From Betaproteobacteria bacterium TMED82 (GTDB lineage Bacteria > Pseudomonadota > Gammaproteobacteria > Burkholderiales > Burkholderiaceae_A): a DNA stretch of 64,000 nucleotides. Each line of letters begins with the position of its first letter. The stretch's first letter is position 1. Made by a program: the position numbers and the translations under genes. The stretch is taken from NCBI GenBank assembly GCA_002170395.1, contig NHEJ01000006.1, forward strand, positions 67,472-131,471, written 5' to 3'. Below the pieces are notes generated by a model that made no database searches, had not been told where the DNA came from, and saw only the letters and a list, made by a program, of their open reading frames with translations. Shown here piece after piece: positions 47,009-55,908 of the stretch.

Positions 47009-48067
47009 ATGTTCTCGTTACCAAAAACTACTGATGCCGCCATCTTAGTTGCACAAAAAAAACCCTTGGACATAAAACAAGTAAAACTCCCTCAATCACT
47101 CGATATTGGTCAAGTTTTAGTAGAACTTTATTTCAGCGGAATATGTGGTAGTCAACTTGGAGAAATTGAGGGAATAAAAGGAGAAGATAAATGGATACCT
47201 CACTTGCTCGGGCATGAGGGATCAGGAAAAGTTTTGGCAATAGGTCCTGGAGTAACAAGATTTGAGCGAGGAAATAAGGTTGTTGCTCACTGGAGAGTTT
47301 CTGAGGGAATCGAGTCTCCCACTCCAAAATATTCGTTAGGTGGAAACCCAATTAATGCTGGTTGGGTAACTACTTTTAATCGTTACGCTGTTATTTCAGA
47401 AAACAGATTAACTAAGGTGCCTGATTTTGTTGATATGAAAACTGCAGCATTATTCGGTTGTGCTATCACAACGGGGTTTGGAACAATCGAAAACTTAGCA
47501 AATCTTAAACTAGGTGATACTGTGGTAGTTTTTGGTTCTGGAGGCATTGGACTTAATTTAATTCAAGCAGCTTCTTTGGCTGGAGGCGGTGAGATTATAG
47601 CCGTCGATAAATACGATAACAGATTGATGTTGGCAAAGAAGTTAGGAGCCACCAAGACCATAAACTCAACGAAAGAAAGTTCTTGGGAAATTCTTTCTCG
47701 ATACACTGCAGAAAACAGTATCGATATCTTTATTGACAACACAGGGAACACTGAGATTATTTCAAAAGGCTACTCTCTTATAAAAAGCACAGGTAAAGTC
47801 CTTTTAGTTGGAGTACCAAAATACGATCAACACTGCAGCTTCAACACACTTCCACTTCACTTTGGGAAAAGTATTAGGGGCACTCATGGGGGGGAATCTC
47901 AACCTCATATTGATATACCGAGATATATAAACTTAGCGAAAGTACGAAATATTAACTTCAGTAATATAATAACTAATATAGGGTCTCTTGAACAAATTAA
48001 TGTTTTAATTGAAGAGATGCGGTCTGGAGATTCTGCTGGTAGATGTCTAGTAGATTTAAGAAAATGA
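47009..48067 (+). CDS. Zinc-type alcohol dehydrogenase-like protein lacking the structural zinc lobe
   Basis: A 352-residue MDR-superfamily oxidoreductase. The catalytic zinc ligands are visible (FSGICGSQ cysteine and LLGHEGSG histidine), with the NAD motif FGSGGIGLNLIQAA. The usual four-cysteine structural zinc lobe is missing: the segment reads HWRVSEGIESPTPKYSLGGN. It resembles dehydrogenases found in polysaccharide clusters, perhaps acting on a sugar or polyol phosphate. The start is one base after the gmhA-like stop, and the stop overlaps the next start by 4 bp. Confidence 0.78.
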   Translation: MFSLPKTTDAAILVAQKKPLDIKQVKLPQSLDIGQVLVELYFSGICGSQLGEIEGIKGEDKWIPHLLGHEGSGKVLAIGPGVTRFERGNKVVAHWRVSEGIESPTPKYSLGGNPINAGWVTTFNRYAVISENRLTKVPDFVDMKTAALFGCAITTGFGTIENLANLKLGDTVVVFGSGGIGLNLIQAASLAGGGEIIAVDKYDNRLMLAKKLGATKTINSTKESSWEILSRYTAENSIDIFIDNTGNTEIISKGYSLIKSTGKVLLVGVPKYDQHCSFNTLPLHFGKSIRGTHGGESQPHIDIPRYINLAKVRNINFSNIITNIGSLEQINVLIEEMRSGDSAGRCLVDLRK

Positions 48068-49056
48068 GCAAGAAAATATTAGTCATAGGAAGTAACTCCT
48101 TTTCTGGTTCAAATTTTTGCCGATATTTGCTCGACATTGGTTTTGACGTTTTTGGTGTTAGTAGATCAAATGAACCCGATTCAGTTTTTTTACCTTATAA
48201 ATGGGGACCAAACTGCAGCAACTTTAGATTTTACAAAGTTGACCTGAATCATGATTTAGAAAAGCTAGAAAAACTAATCCGGGAGGAAAAAATAAGCATA
48301 ATTGCGAATTTTGCGGCTCAGAGTATGGTTGGACAAAGCTGGGAAAAACCAGAGGATTGGATTCAAACTAATATTCTTGCCTTGCTTGGCTTAATAAAAA
48401 TCCTCAAGCATCTCGATTTCATTGATTGTTATGCTCACGTCACTACTCCTGAAGTCTACGGCTCAACGGACGGTTGGATAAAGGAACATAATTGCTTTAA
48501 ACCTTCAACTCCTTATGCTGTTTCTAGGGCTAGCGGTGATATGCTCATGCAGATTTACAGAGAGTCATTTAATATCCCATATTTTGCGACGAGAGCGGCT
48601 AATGTTTATGGCGCTGGGCAACAACTATATAGAATTATTCCACGGACAATTCTGTATTTTTTACTAGGCAAAAAGCTTCAACTGCATGGGGGAGGAGTTT
48701 CAAAAAGATCTTTTATTAGCATTGATGACGTCTCTAGAGCTACGCTAATGTTAATGGAAAGACCAGATTTTGGTGAAACTTTTCATATTTCTACTAATGA
48801 AATTGTTAGTATTAAAGAATTGGTGACCCTTATATCAGTGCATATGAACATTGACTTTGAAAAATATGTTGAGGTTTCCGAGGATAGAATTGGTAAAGAT
48901 AATCTTTATCTCCTTAATTCTGAAAAAATAAGAAAGAGAACGGGTTGGAAAGAATCAGTAACTCTCAATGAAGGGATCAAAAATACTATCTCGTGGGTTA
49001 CCAAAAATCTTGCTAAACTTAAACAACTGCCAAAAAACTATGTACATAAATCCTAA
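48064..49056 (+). CDS. NAD-dependent nucleotide-sugar dehydratase/epimerase (GDP-mannose dehydratase-like)
   Basis: A 330-residue extended SDR protein with VIGSNSFSGSNFC as the NAD motif, ANFAAQSMVGQSWEKPEDW, TTPEVYGST and the catalytic segment TPYAVSRASGDML. The normal YxxxK is YxxxR here. The last residues GAGQQLYRIIPRTI and GVSKRSFISIDDV resemble GDP-mannose 4,6-dehydratase and dTDP-glucose dehydratase relatives. ATG 48064 is chosen, giving a 4-bp overlap with the upstream gene; an upstream in-frame start at 48043 would overlap more. Substrate unknown. Confidence 0.8.
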   Translation: MSKKILVIGSNSFSGSNFCRYLLDIGFDVFGVSRSNEPDSVFLPYKWGPNCSNFRFYKVDLNHDLEKLEKLIREEKISIIANFAAQSMVGQSWEKPEDWIQTNILALLGLIKILKHLDFIDCYAHVTTPEVYGSTDGWIKEHNCFKPSTPYAVSRASGDMLMQIYRESFNIPYFATRAANVYGAGQQLYRIIPRTILYFLLGKKLQLHGGGVSKRSFISIDDVSRATLMLMERPDFGETFHISTNEIVSIKELVTLISVHMNIDFEKYVEVSEDRIGKDNLYLLNSEKIRKRTGWKESVTLNEGIKNTISWVTKNLAKLKQLPKNYVHKS

Positions 49057-49059
49057 AAA

Positions 49060-49920
49060 ATGAAACATTCAATACAGGAACTCAGAAAAATAGCAGAAAA
49101 AATTCGTTATAGAATAGTCAGGAATTCATACTTTTCAGGAACTCCTCATTTAGGGTCTTGCCTTTCATGTGTTGATCTGTTGGTAACTCTTTACTGGAAT
49201 ATATTAGAAATAGATCCTAATAATCCGAGTTCAAAATTTAGAGATAGATTTATTTTAAGTAAAGGTCATGCTGCTCCTGCCTTATTCCAAATTTTGGGGG
49301 AGAGAGGTTTTTTTTTGTTAAGTAAACTTGAAAATTATGGTAAGAACGGTTCAATTTTTGGAGAACACCCACCTGCTCCGAAATATCTAAGTGGAATTGA
49401 AGCTGCCACTGGATCATTGGGACATGGTTTGCCTATGGGTTTAGGAATGGCGTTAGCCGCAAAAATTAATAAACTTGCATATCAAGTCTTCGTAATTGTG
49501 AGTGATGGCGAGTGTAACGAGGGTTCAATTTGGGAGGCAGCAATGCTTGCTTCTGCTAAGAGAGCCTCCAACCTAACTGTCTTTATTGATTATAATAAGT
49601 GGCAAGCTACTGGTAGGAGCAAAGAAATACTTAAGATAGATCCTCTAATTGATAAATGGACTTCATTCGGTTGGCATGCAGTCGAAATAGACGGACACAA
49701 TATGGAAGAAATCTATAATTCAACCAAAGAAAAAAATAGAATACCAGATAAACCATTTGTTGCTATAGCCCATACAACAAAAGGAAAAGGTGTATCTTTT
49801 ATGGAAGATGACAACAACTGGCATTATAGAATTCCAAATTTGGAAGAGGTTGAAGCTGCCGCACGTGAATTAAATATCAAAGAGACGAATTTAGAAAACC
49901 GTAGAATCCTAAGACATTAA
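49060..49920 (+). CDS. Transketolase, N-terminal (thiamine-binding) subunit
   Basis: A 286-residue protein equal to the first half of transketolase. It has the substrate histidine region HLGSCLSCVDLL, GLPMGLGMALAAK and the thiamine diphosphate motif SDGECNEGSIWEAAMLASAK with the later N in IDYNKWQ. The C-terminal half is encoded by the next gene 15 bp on, so a two-subunit transketolase is formed. It moves two-carbon ketol units between sugars. Placed in a sugar cluster, it may make the carbon skeleton of an unusual sugar. Confidence 0.88.
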   Translation: MKHSIQELRKIAEKIRYRIVRNSYFSGTPHLGSCLSCVDLLVTLYWNILEIDPNNPSSKFRDRFILSKGHAAPALFQILGERGFFLLSKLENYGKNGSIFGEHPPAPKYLSGIEAATGSLGHGLPMGLGMALAAKINKLAYQVFVIVSDGECNEGSIWEAAMLASAKRASNLTVFIDYNKWQATGRSKEILKIDPLIDKWTSFGWHAVEIDGHNMEEIYNSTKEKNRIPDKPFVAIAHTTKGKGVSFMEDDNNWHYRIPNLEEVEAAARELNIKETNLENRRILRH

Positions 49921-49935
49921 AAAAAGGAACCTTCT

Positions 49936-50889
49936 TTGAGAAATGCATTTGCTGATGAAATTACCAACTTAGCCATCGAAGACGATAGAATACTTCTACT
50001 CTCAGGGGATATTGGAAATAGGCTTTTCGATAAGCTAAAAGAAAATAAACCCTCTTCATTTATGAACTGTGGTGTTGCTGAGGCAAATATGATAGGCGTT
50101 GCGGCTGGGTTAGCTTTATCCGGGCTGGTACCAATTGTGTATACTATTACTCCGTTTATTACTACCCGCTGTTTAGAACAACTTAGAGTAGATGTTGCTT
50201 ATCATGAAGCTCCCGTAATCATAGTCGGAACCGGGTCTGGTTTGTCATATGCCAGTTTGGGCCCTACTCATCATTCATTGGAGGACTTTGCTATTTTTAA
50301 AGCAATTCCAAATATCCAAGTATTAGCGCCTTGGGATCCTAATTCACTTAGACAAATACTAACCTATGCAATCGAATCAGGTAAACCAACCTATATAAGA
50401 ATTGGAAAAAAGGGAGAAAAAAACTTAGTAGAGGAAAAAAAGACACCCCCCATCGGAAGAGGTTATCAACTTCAATCGGGCAAAGATATTTGTATTTTGG
50501 CAGTTGGAACAATTTCTCACGAAGCTCTTTCTGCAATTAAAAAACTCAAACTTGATAAGCTTATCCCGTCTCTTTTTCTCTTACATACAGTCAAACCTTT
50601 TGCAGAAATGTTTATTGATCATCTTCTTGAAAACTATAAGCATATAATAATTGTAGAAGAACACTCAAAGAAAGGCGGGGTTGCTGAAGATATCGCCGCC
50701 TACCTTACATTTAAGAAAAAACCGAAAAACTCTCCTAATTTAGTTAGCATGGGGACGTCAGATCAGTTTCTTTCGGAGGTAGGTTCACAAAACTTTGCCA
50801 GAACATTTTTCAATATTGACTCTGATTCCATTGTCAAAACAACTAAAACTCTATTTACGGAAGATAAGGAAAATGGTATTCGGGTTTGA
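49936..50889 (+). CDS. Transketolase, C-terminal (pyrimidine-binding) subunit
   Basis: A 317-residue partner to the preceding gene, with the pyrimidine-domain signature FMNCGVAEANMIGVAAGLALSG (containing the glutamate that activates thiamine) and the C-terminal domain. Start TTG at 49936 with AAGGAA six to seven bases upstream; the next residues RNAFADEI match the family start. Together the two genes equal a full transketolase or a DXS/pyruvate dehydrogenase-like enzyme. Its 3' end overlaps the HAD gene by 17 bp. Confidence 0.88.
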   Translation: MRNAFADEITNLAIEDDRILLLSGDIGNRLFDKLKENKPSSFMNCGVAEANMIGVAAGLALSGLVPIVYTITPFITTRCLEQLRVDVAYHEAPVIIVGTGSGLSYASLGPTHHSLEDFAIFKAIPNIQVLAPWDPNSLRQILTYAIESGKPTYIRIGKKGEKNLVEEKKTPPIGRGYQLQSGKDICILAVGTISHEALSAIKKLKLDKLIPSLFLLHTVKPFAEMFIDHLLENYKHIIIVEEHSKKGGVAEDIAAYLTFKKKPKNSPNLVSMGTSDQFLSEVGSQNFARTFFNIDSDSIVKTTKTLFTEDKENGIRV

Positions 50890-51475
50890 TTTCGACAATA
50901 CCATAGTAAATTATGAAGAAGCTATTCCACGAATTGCCAGTAAGATGTTTAACCTGCCCTCCGATGTAAAAAAAACAAAATTAGGAATAAAATCTCATTT
51001 ACAAACTAACCTCAGAGAGAATGACTGGACTGAATTTCAAGGAATGTTGTATGGTCCAGGGATTCACTATGCGAAGCCCTACGATGGAGCAGTCGAGTGT
51101 ATTAAACAAATAAAAAAAAAGGGGATGCGGACCGTCATAGTCAGTCACAGAACAAAGTATCCATTTTTGGGGCCCAAATATAATCTGCACAAATTCGCCT
51201 TGGAGTGGATCGAATTAAATTTATGTGCAGATCAAAAAAGATTATTTGAGATCGAGGACGTATTCTTTTTGGAAACTAAAGAAAAGAAAATTAGTACTAT
51301 TAAGGAAGTTATGTGTGAATTTTTCATCGATGACTTAGTATCAATATTGAAAGATACTAACTTTCCTAATGAGTGTAAAAAAATATTGTTCGACCCATAC
51401 TCTCATCAAGATAAAGATTTAAGTGATTTTAAGGCGAAAGTTTCATCATGGAATGATGTTAAATATATACTATGA
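50873..51475 (+). CDS. HAD-like hydrolase
   Basis: A 200-residue protein starting MVFGFDFDNTIVNYE, which is HAD motif I with both aspartates. Motif II appears around RTVIVSHRT, and FFIDDLVSIL is the later acidic motif. The start ATG 50873 fits the fold; the longer frame to 50795 is mostly overlap with the transketolase gene. It overlaps the next gene by 4 bp. It probably removes phosphate from a sugar intermediate; substrate not known. Confidence 0.7.
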   Translation: MVFGFDFDNTIVNYEEAIPRIASKMFNLPSDVKKTKLGIKSHLQTNLRENDWTEFQGMLYGPGIHYAKPYDGAVECIKQIKKKGMRTVIVSHRTKYPFLGPKYNLHKFALEWIELNLCADQKRLFEIEDVFFLETKEKKISTIKEVMCEFFIDDLVSILKDTNFPNECKKILFDPYSHQDKDLSDFKAKVSSWNDVKYIL

Positions 51476-52482
51476 ACAAGAATAAAATTTTGCTTAAACG
51501 TATTGAGAGTTTTTGCTGCGATATTTTTAAATCCCAAGATATTGAAATAGAGAAACTTAAAGGAGGCATCAATAATCAGGTCTTTAAATGTTTTAAGGAA
51601 AAGCGCTGTGTGGTTGTTAAAACCTACCCTACTTCAGCCATGGGTGAAAAGTTCACTGCCGAAAAAGAGTTCTTGAAACTAGCTGGAAGTGTTGCTAGAG
51701 AATGGGTACCCAAGCTAATTCATGCAGACTCTCAGTATAAATTTCTTGTTATGGAATATGTTTACGGTAGTAGATATACAAAGCCTCCAATTGTAGAAGA
51801 TGTGAAGGCAGCAATTAGCTTTTATTTGAAAATAAATGCAGATGAAAGTATAGCTAGAAAGCTTTTGAAAGTACAAGCAAGAGATGGATTTTTATCGGTG
51901 TCAGAACACATAAAGCTAATTGAAGATAGAATTTCACAATTTAACACAGGCCACCTCCCTTATAAATACTCTTTAGAATTAAAAAATATTCTAGAATTAA
52001 CGAAAAGTAAATGGAGCTATATAAGGGATAAAAATTTAAATTTACTCAACGAAAAGCCGGATCTTGATGCTATTGAAAAAAAATACTTAAAAGTATCACC
52101 TGGAGATTTTGGGTTTCATAACGTTATAAAAACTTCAAAAGGCCTTAGGTTTATTGATTTTGAGTACGCCGGTTGGGATGACCCAACAAAAACCATAGTG
52201 GATTTTTTCCTACAACCTAAGTTCCCAATAAAAAAAAAACTTGTATCCGAGGTTATCAATTTAATTCAAAAAATAATAAATAAAGAAATCTTCTTTAAAA
52301 GAGTTACAATTATGGAAGAGGTTTTGAGGTTCAAGTGGATATCAATAATATTATCGATACTGAATACCGATAGATTTCGACAATTAAATGATAATTTGGA
52401 CGATATCGAGGACGTTATTAAATACAGAATTCTCACTTATCATACTTTTACAAAGCAGGAGAAAATTTTTGACCTATATTGA
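51472..52482 (+). CDS. Phosphotransferase of the APH/choline-kinase fold
   Basis: A 336-residue kinase-like protein. N-terminal LKGGINNQVFKC is a nucleotide-binding loop and CVVVKTYP holds the lysine. The catalytic segment reads KVSPGDFGFHN, with aspartate and asparagine as in aminoglycoside and choline kinases but serine-proline in place of the usual histidine. The metal aspartate is in FIDFEYAGWDDP. A small-molecule kinase role in the glycan pathway is likely; the substrate is unknown. Start overlaps the HAD stop by 4 bp. Confidence 0.72.
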   Translation: MNKNKILLKRIESFCCDIFKSQDIEIEKLKGGINNQVFKCFKEKRCVVVKTYPTSAMGEKFTAEKEFLKLAGSVAREWVPKLIHADSQYKFLVMEYVYGSRYTKPPIVEDVKAAISFYLKINADESIARKLLKVQARDGFLSVSEHIKLIEDRISQFNTGHLPYKYSLELKNILELTKSKWSYIRDKNLNLLNEKPDLDAIEKKYLKVSPGDFGFHNVIKTSKGLRFIDFEYAGWDDPTKTIVDFFLQPKFPIKKKLVSEVINLIQKIINKEIFFKRVTIMEEVLRFKWISIILSILNTDRFRQLNDNLDDIEDVIKYRILTYHTFTKQEKIFDLY

Positions 52483-52486
52483 CCTT

Positions 52487-53137
52487 ATGTCGCCATTGCA
52501 TAAAGCTACCAAAAGAGATTATTTAAAACGTGTCAATGACGCTGAATACCCCAAAGAAAAAGCTGCATCTTTAGCTAAAAGGTGGGGGTTTGATTATTGG
52601 GACGGAGACAGAAGAGTTAATTACGGGGGCTACAAATATATTGCAGGATATTGGCTGCCTGTTGCGCAAAAACTGATACAAAGATATAAACTTAGTCCAG
52701 GCAGCAAGATTTTAGATATTGGTTGCGGAAAAGGTTTCTTATTGTTCGAATTATTAACTGCAATACCCGGGTTAGAGGTTCGTGGCTTTGATATATCAAA
52801 GTATGCAATTGAGAATTCCAAAGTAGAGGTAAAAACATTTATTGACCAAGGTTCTGCTGATAAGCTTCCATACTTAGATGGAGAGTTTGATTTAGCAATT
52901 TCCATCAATACTTTTCATAACCTTTACAGTTTTGAATTAGAAGCTGCTTTAAAAGAATTTAGCAGAGTATCAAAAAAACAGTATTTATGCGTGGAATCTT
53001 ACAGAAATGAAGCGGAAAAAGCTAATCTTCTCTATTGGCAAGTAACCTGTGAACAGTTCAACACTCCGGAAGAGTGGAAATGGTGGTTTGAGACAACGAA
53101 ATATCAGGGCGATTATTCTTTCATTTATTTTGAATAG
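52487..53137 (+). CDS. Class I SAM-dependent methyltransferase
   Basis: A 216-residue methyltransferase with SAM motif KILDIGCGKGFLLFEL, the acidic loop VRGFDISKYAIEN and the post-motif FDLAISINTFHNL. ATG 52487, four bases after the upstream stop, is used; the longer frame from 52388 is mostly overlap with the phosphotransferase gene. The C terminus TPEEWKWWFETTKYQGDYSFIYFE is unusual and not recognised. Substrate unknown; it probably methylates a sugar or related metabolite. Confidence 0.78.
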   Translation: MSPLHKATKRDYLKRVNDAEYPKEKAASLAKRWGFDYWDGDRRVNYGGYKYIAGYWLPVAQKLIQRYKLSPGSKILDIGCGKGFLLFELLTAIPGLEVRGFDISKYAIENSKVEVKTFIDQGSADKLPYLDGEFDLAISINTFHNLYSFELEAALKEFSRVSKKQYLCVESYRNEAEKANLLYWQVTCEQFNTPEEWKWWFETTKYQGDYSFIYFE

Positions 53138-53140
53138 AAA

Positions 53141-53896
53141 ATGCATTACATAAAAAAGGAAATTTACGATAATGGCTATTCCTCACAGCTTAGTCTTGAG
53201 AGCGAGGAGTTGAACTCACTAAGAGAATTTGTTGAAATTCACTGGCTGAAAGTAATTTCAGAATTTAATCCAACGATGCTGGAGTCAGCAGAAAAATATG
53301 GAATACAAAATTATCACTTAATTTCCTCAAACTTTAATCACTCTAAGACTTGGACTAAAACTAATAGGCTATTCAATACAGAATGTATTCAGAAAATAAA
53401 GTGTATGAAAACGTTTAGCGTACTAGAAAATATTTTTGGTAAATTTAAAATTTCAGATGTATACGAAACAGAGCAAAGGTTTGGAGTAGAGGAGATGTAT
53501 TGGAGACTAGTGCGACCAAATCAGCCAGAGGATGTCGGTCCCTTACATGCCGATTACTGGTTTCATCAGACCTTTAATGGGGGTGAAGGCATGTTTAAAA
53601 ATACAGAAGAAACCTTTAAGGTATGGATTCCGATTTTTTCTGAACCTGGCAAGAATGGACTAGGAATAGTAAAGGGATCAAATAGCGCTAATTTTCCATA
53701 TGAAATTAAAGTTATAAACCATGTTCCCAAACCAGTGCCAACATTCGATGAAAAATTAGCTAAAGTAGAATTGATACCCACCTTGCCGGGAAACATTTTG
53801 ATCTTTCACGAAAGAACACTACACAAAGGTTTCACCAATCTTGGGCAAAAGACTAGAGTAAGTATGGAAGTTACACTTGTAACTGAGAAAAATTAA
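53141..53896 (+). CDS. Phytanoyl-CoA dioxygenase (PhyH)-like Fe(II)/2-oxoglutarate oxygenase
   Basis: A 251-residue protein with the facial triad of the family: HxD in VGPLHADYWFHQ and a distal histidine in ILIFHERTLHKGF. The last part GQKTRVSMEVTL supplies the 2-oxoglutarate arginine. Such enzymes hydroxylate sugar or peptide substrates in polysaccharide clusters. The substrate is unknown. It lies 3 bp after the methyltransferase and 15 bp before the SDR. A second oxygenase of similar type is at the right edge. Confidence 0.75.
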   Translation: MHYIKKEIYDNGYSSQLSLESEELNSLREFVEIHWLKVISEFNPTMLESAEKYGIQNYHLISSNFNHSKTWTKTNRLFNTECIQKIKCMKTFSVLENIFGKFKISDVYETEQRFGVEEMYWRLVRPNQPEDVGPLHADYWFHQTFNGGEGMFKNTEETFKVWIPIFSEPGKNGLGIVKGSNSANFPYEIKVINHVPKPVPTFDEKLAKVELIPTLPGNILIFHERTLHKGFTNLGQKTRVSMEVTLVTEKN

Positions 53897-53911
53897 TAAA
53901 AAAGGAAGATT

Positions 53912-54652
53912 ATGACTCACTCGCTCATTGTTGGAGGTACAAAAGGATTAGGTAGGGAAGTTACAAAACTTTTACTAGATAGAGGAGATAATGTATCAGT
54001 AATATCTCGAAGTGGTGCTAATAAGAATGACGATTTTTTCAAAAAAGCAAGTTGTTATGAACTAGATATTGAAAAGATCGAAAATATAAGTGAGTTAGTC
54101 GACGAAATTTATAAAAATAACGGCCCTATAAACTATCTAATTTTTCTTCAACGATATCGTGGAAATGATGATAAGTGGACTGGAGAAATTAAAGTTTCTT
54201 TATCAGCCACTAAAACCTTTGTAGATGAATGTTTAAAGTATATGAATTCTGAAGGAGATAAGGCTCTGCTTGCAACAAGTTCAGTATTTTCACAATTTGT
54301 AGGAGAAGGTCAGGAAATTAGCTATCATGTTGCAAAAGCTGCGTTGGAACAAATGATGAAATTCTATGCTGTTGAATATGGTCCTAAGGGAATTCGAAGT
54401 AATAGTATTATTCCCTTCACATTCCTTAAAGAAGAATCTAAGAAATTTTATCTTGAAAATACCGAGCTCCTTCAATTATACCAAGACATCATACCCTTAT
54501 CCCGAATGGGAACGACTAAAGATTCAGCGGAGCTCATAAACTTTCTGTGTAGCTCTAAAGCATCTTTTATTACAGGCCAAAATATAATGATAGATGGTGG
54601 TTTGTCATTGAATTGGCCAGAGTCAATGGCGAGGAAAATGAAGGGTATTTAA
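53912..54652 (+). CDS. Short-chain dehydrogenase/reductase
   Basis: A 246-residue classical SDR. It has the NAD(P) motif IVGGTKGLGREV, the catalytic TSSVFSQFV serine, YHVAKAAL (YxxxK) and the C-terminal SFITGQNIMIDGGLS. It is preceded by a good AAGGAAG site. Enzymes of this form oxidise or reduce hydroxyl groups, including on sugars. The stop overlaps the start of the next gene by one base (TAATG). Confidence 0.82.
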   Translation: MTHSLIVGGTKGLGREVTKLLLDRGDNVSVISRSGANKNDDFFKKASCYELDIEKIENISELVDEIYKNNGPINYLIFLQRYRGNDDKWTGEIKVSLSATKTFVDECLKYMNSEGDKALLATSSVFSQFVGEGQEISYHVAKAALEQMMKFYAVEYGPKGIRSNSIIPFTFLKEESKKFYLENTELLQLYQDIIPLSRMGTTKDSAELINFLCSSKASFITGQNIMIDGGLSLNWPESMARKMKGI

Positions 54653-55908
54653 TGCTAAAAAAAAGAGATAGCTGCCGACTTTGCGATAATGATCAATTAG
54701 CATTAGCATTAAAGTTAAAAGCGACGCCAATAGCCGATGCTTTTCACGCTGAAAAATTAAATAAAAAGTTCGAAACCTTATATCCCCTTGATATTTTTAG
54801 ATGTCTCAATTGCGGTCATTTTCAACATTTAGAATTTATTGAAGCGGTTGAGTTATTCGATGAATATATATTTCGTACATCAAGTTCAAAGGGCCTAGTT
54901 AATCATTTCAAAAGTTATGCCAAAAATTGTGTGGAATCATTTGGATTGCGAGAAAATAACTTAGTGGTTGAAATTGGCAGTAATGACGGTACTTTATTAA
55001 AGTTTTTTGAAAAGTACAAACTTCGGGTTATCGGCATTGATCCAGCTAAAAGTATTGCTAGCGATGCGACATCTGAAGGAATTAATACGATTGTAGGTTA
55101 TTTCAGCGACGAATTAGCTGCAAAAATAAGGAACCGATATGGACAGGCAAGTCTTATATGCGCTAATAATGTCTTTGCGCATGCTGATAATTTAATAAGT
55201 ATTACAAAGGGAATTAAAAATCTTTTAGAGCCTTCAGGTATTTTTATTTTTGAAGTATCTTATATTGTAGATATGATAAAGAATTGCGTTTTCGATACGA
55301 TATACCATGAACATTTGTCGTACCATTCAATTAAGCCACTAAAAATCTTCTTTAGCGAATATCAACTACACATTTTTAATGTGGAGAAAATTAATACCAA
55401 AGGTGGGTCTATAAGAGTTTACGTGCAACACTCAGGAGGTCCTTACATTGAAAAAGATATAGTACAAGACCTAATTCAAAAAGAAGAGAGCCAAAAACTT
55501 TACTCTCATAATTCTTTACAAAATTTAAATGACGGGATTTCTGCTAGCAGACATGCAACTTTATCCTGGCTTGAAAATAATTGCGGAAGGAAAACAGTAT
55601 ATGGCTTTGGAGCCTCTCCAACTTGCACTACAATTTTGTATCAATTACAACTGGAAAAACAAATTACTAATATCCTAGACGATAATGAAGACAAACAGAA
55701 TTTATTTAGTCCTGGTGAAAATATAGAAGTTATATCTCCAAAAATAATCCAAAGCGATTCAAACTCTAAAATTGTTGTCATACTCGCATGGCAATATGCA
55801 GAGGCTATAATTAATAATAATATCAATTTCCTTAAACAAGGGGGCGTTTTCCTTGTTCCAATGCCGAAATTCAAAGCGTTTGGAGAGAACTTTGAAAAAT
55901 GGTTATGA
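54652..55908 (+). CDS. C-methyltransferase-like protein (sugar C-methylation family)
   Basis: A 418-residue three-part protein: an N-terminal zinc-binding domain with SCRLC and CLNCGH cysteine pairs, a SAM methyltransferase core (VVEIGSNDGTLLKFF and FEVSYIVDMIKN with YHEHLSYH), and a C-terminal Rossmann-like domain (VYGFGASPTCTTIL ... NILDDN). This is the layout of TylCIII/NovU C-methyltransferases, which make branched-chain sugars on TDP-keto-sugars. ATG 54652 is preferred over the upstream frame to 54613. A related protein is at 61658. Confidence 0.85.
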   Translation: MLKKRDSCRLCDNDQLALALKLKATPIADAFHAEKLNKKFETLYPLDIFRCLNCGHFQHLEFIEAVELFDEYIFRTSSSKGLVNHFKSYAKNCVESFGLRENNLVVEIGSNDGTLLKFFEKYKLRVIGIDPAKSIASDATSEGINTIVGYFSDELAAKIRNRYGQASLICANNVFAHADNLISITKGIKNLLEPSGIFIFEVSYIVDMIKNCVFDTIYHEHLSYHSIKPLKIFFSEYQLHIFNVEKINTKGGSIRVYVQHSGGPYIEKDIVQDLIQKEESQKLYSHNSLQNLNDGISASRHATLSWLENNCGRKTVYGFGASPTCTTILYQLQLEKQITNILDDNEDKQNLFSPGENIEVISPKIIQSDSNSKIVVILAWQYAEAIINNNINFLKQGGVFLVPMPKFKAFGENFEKWL

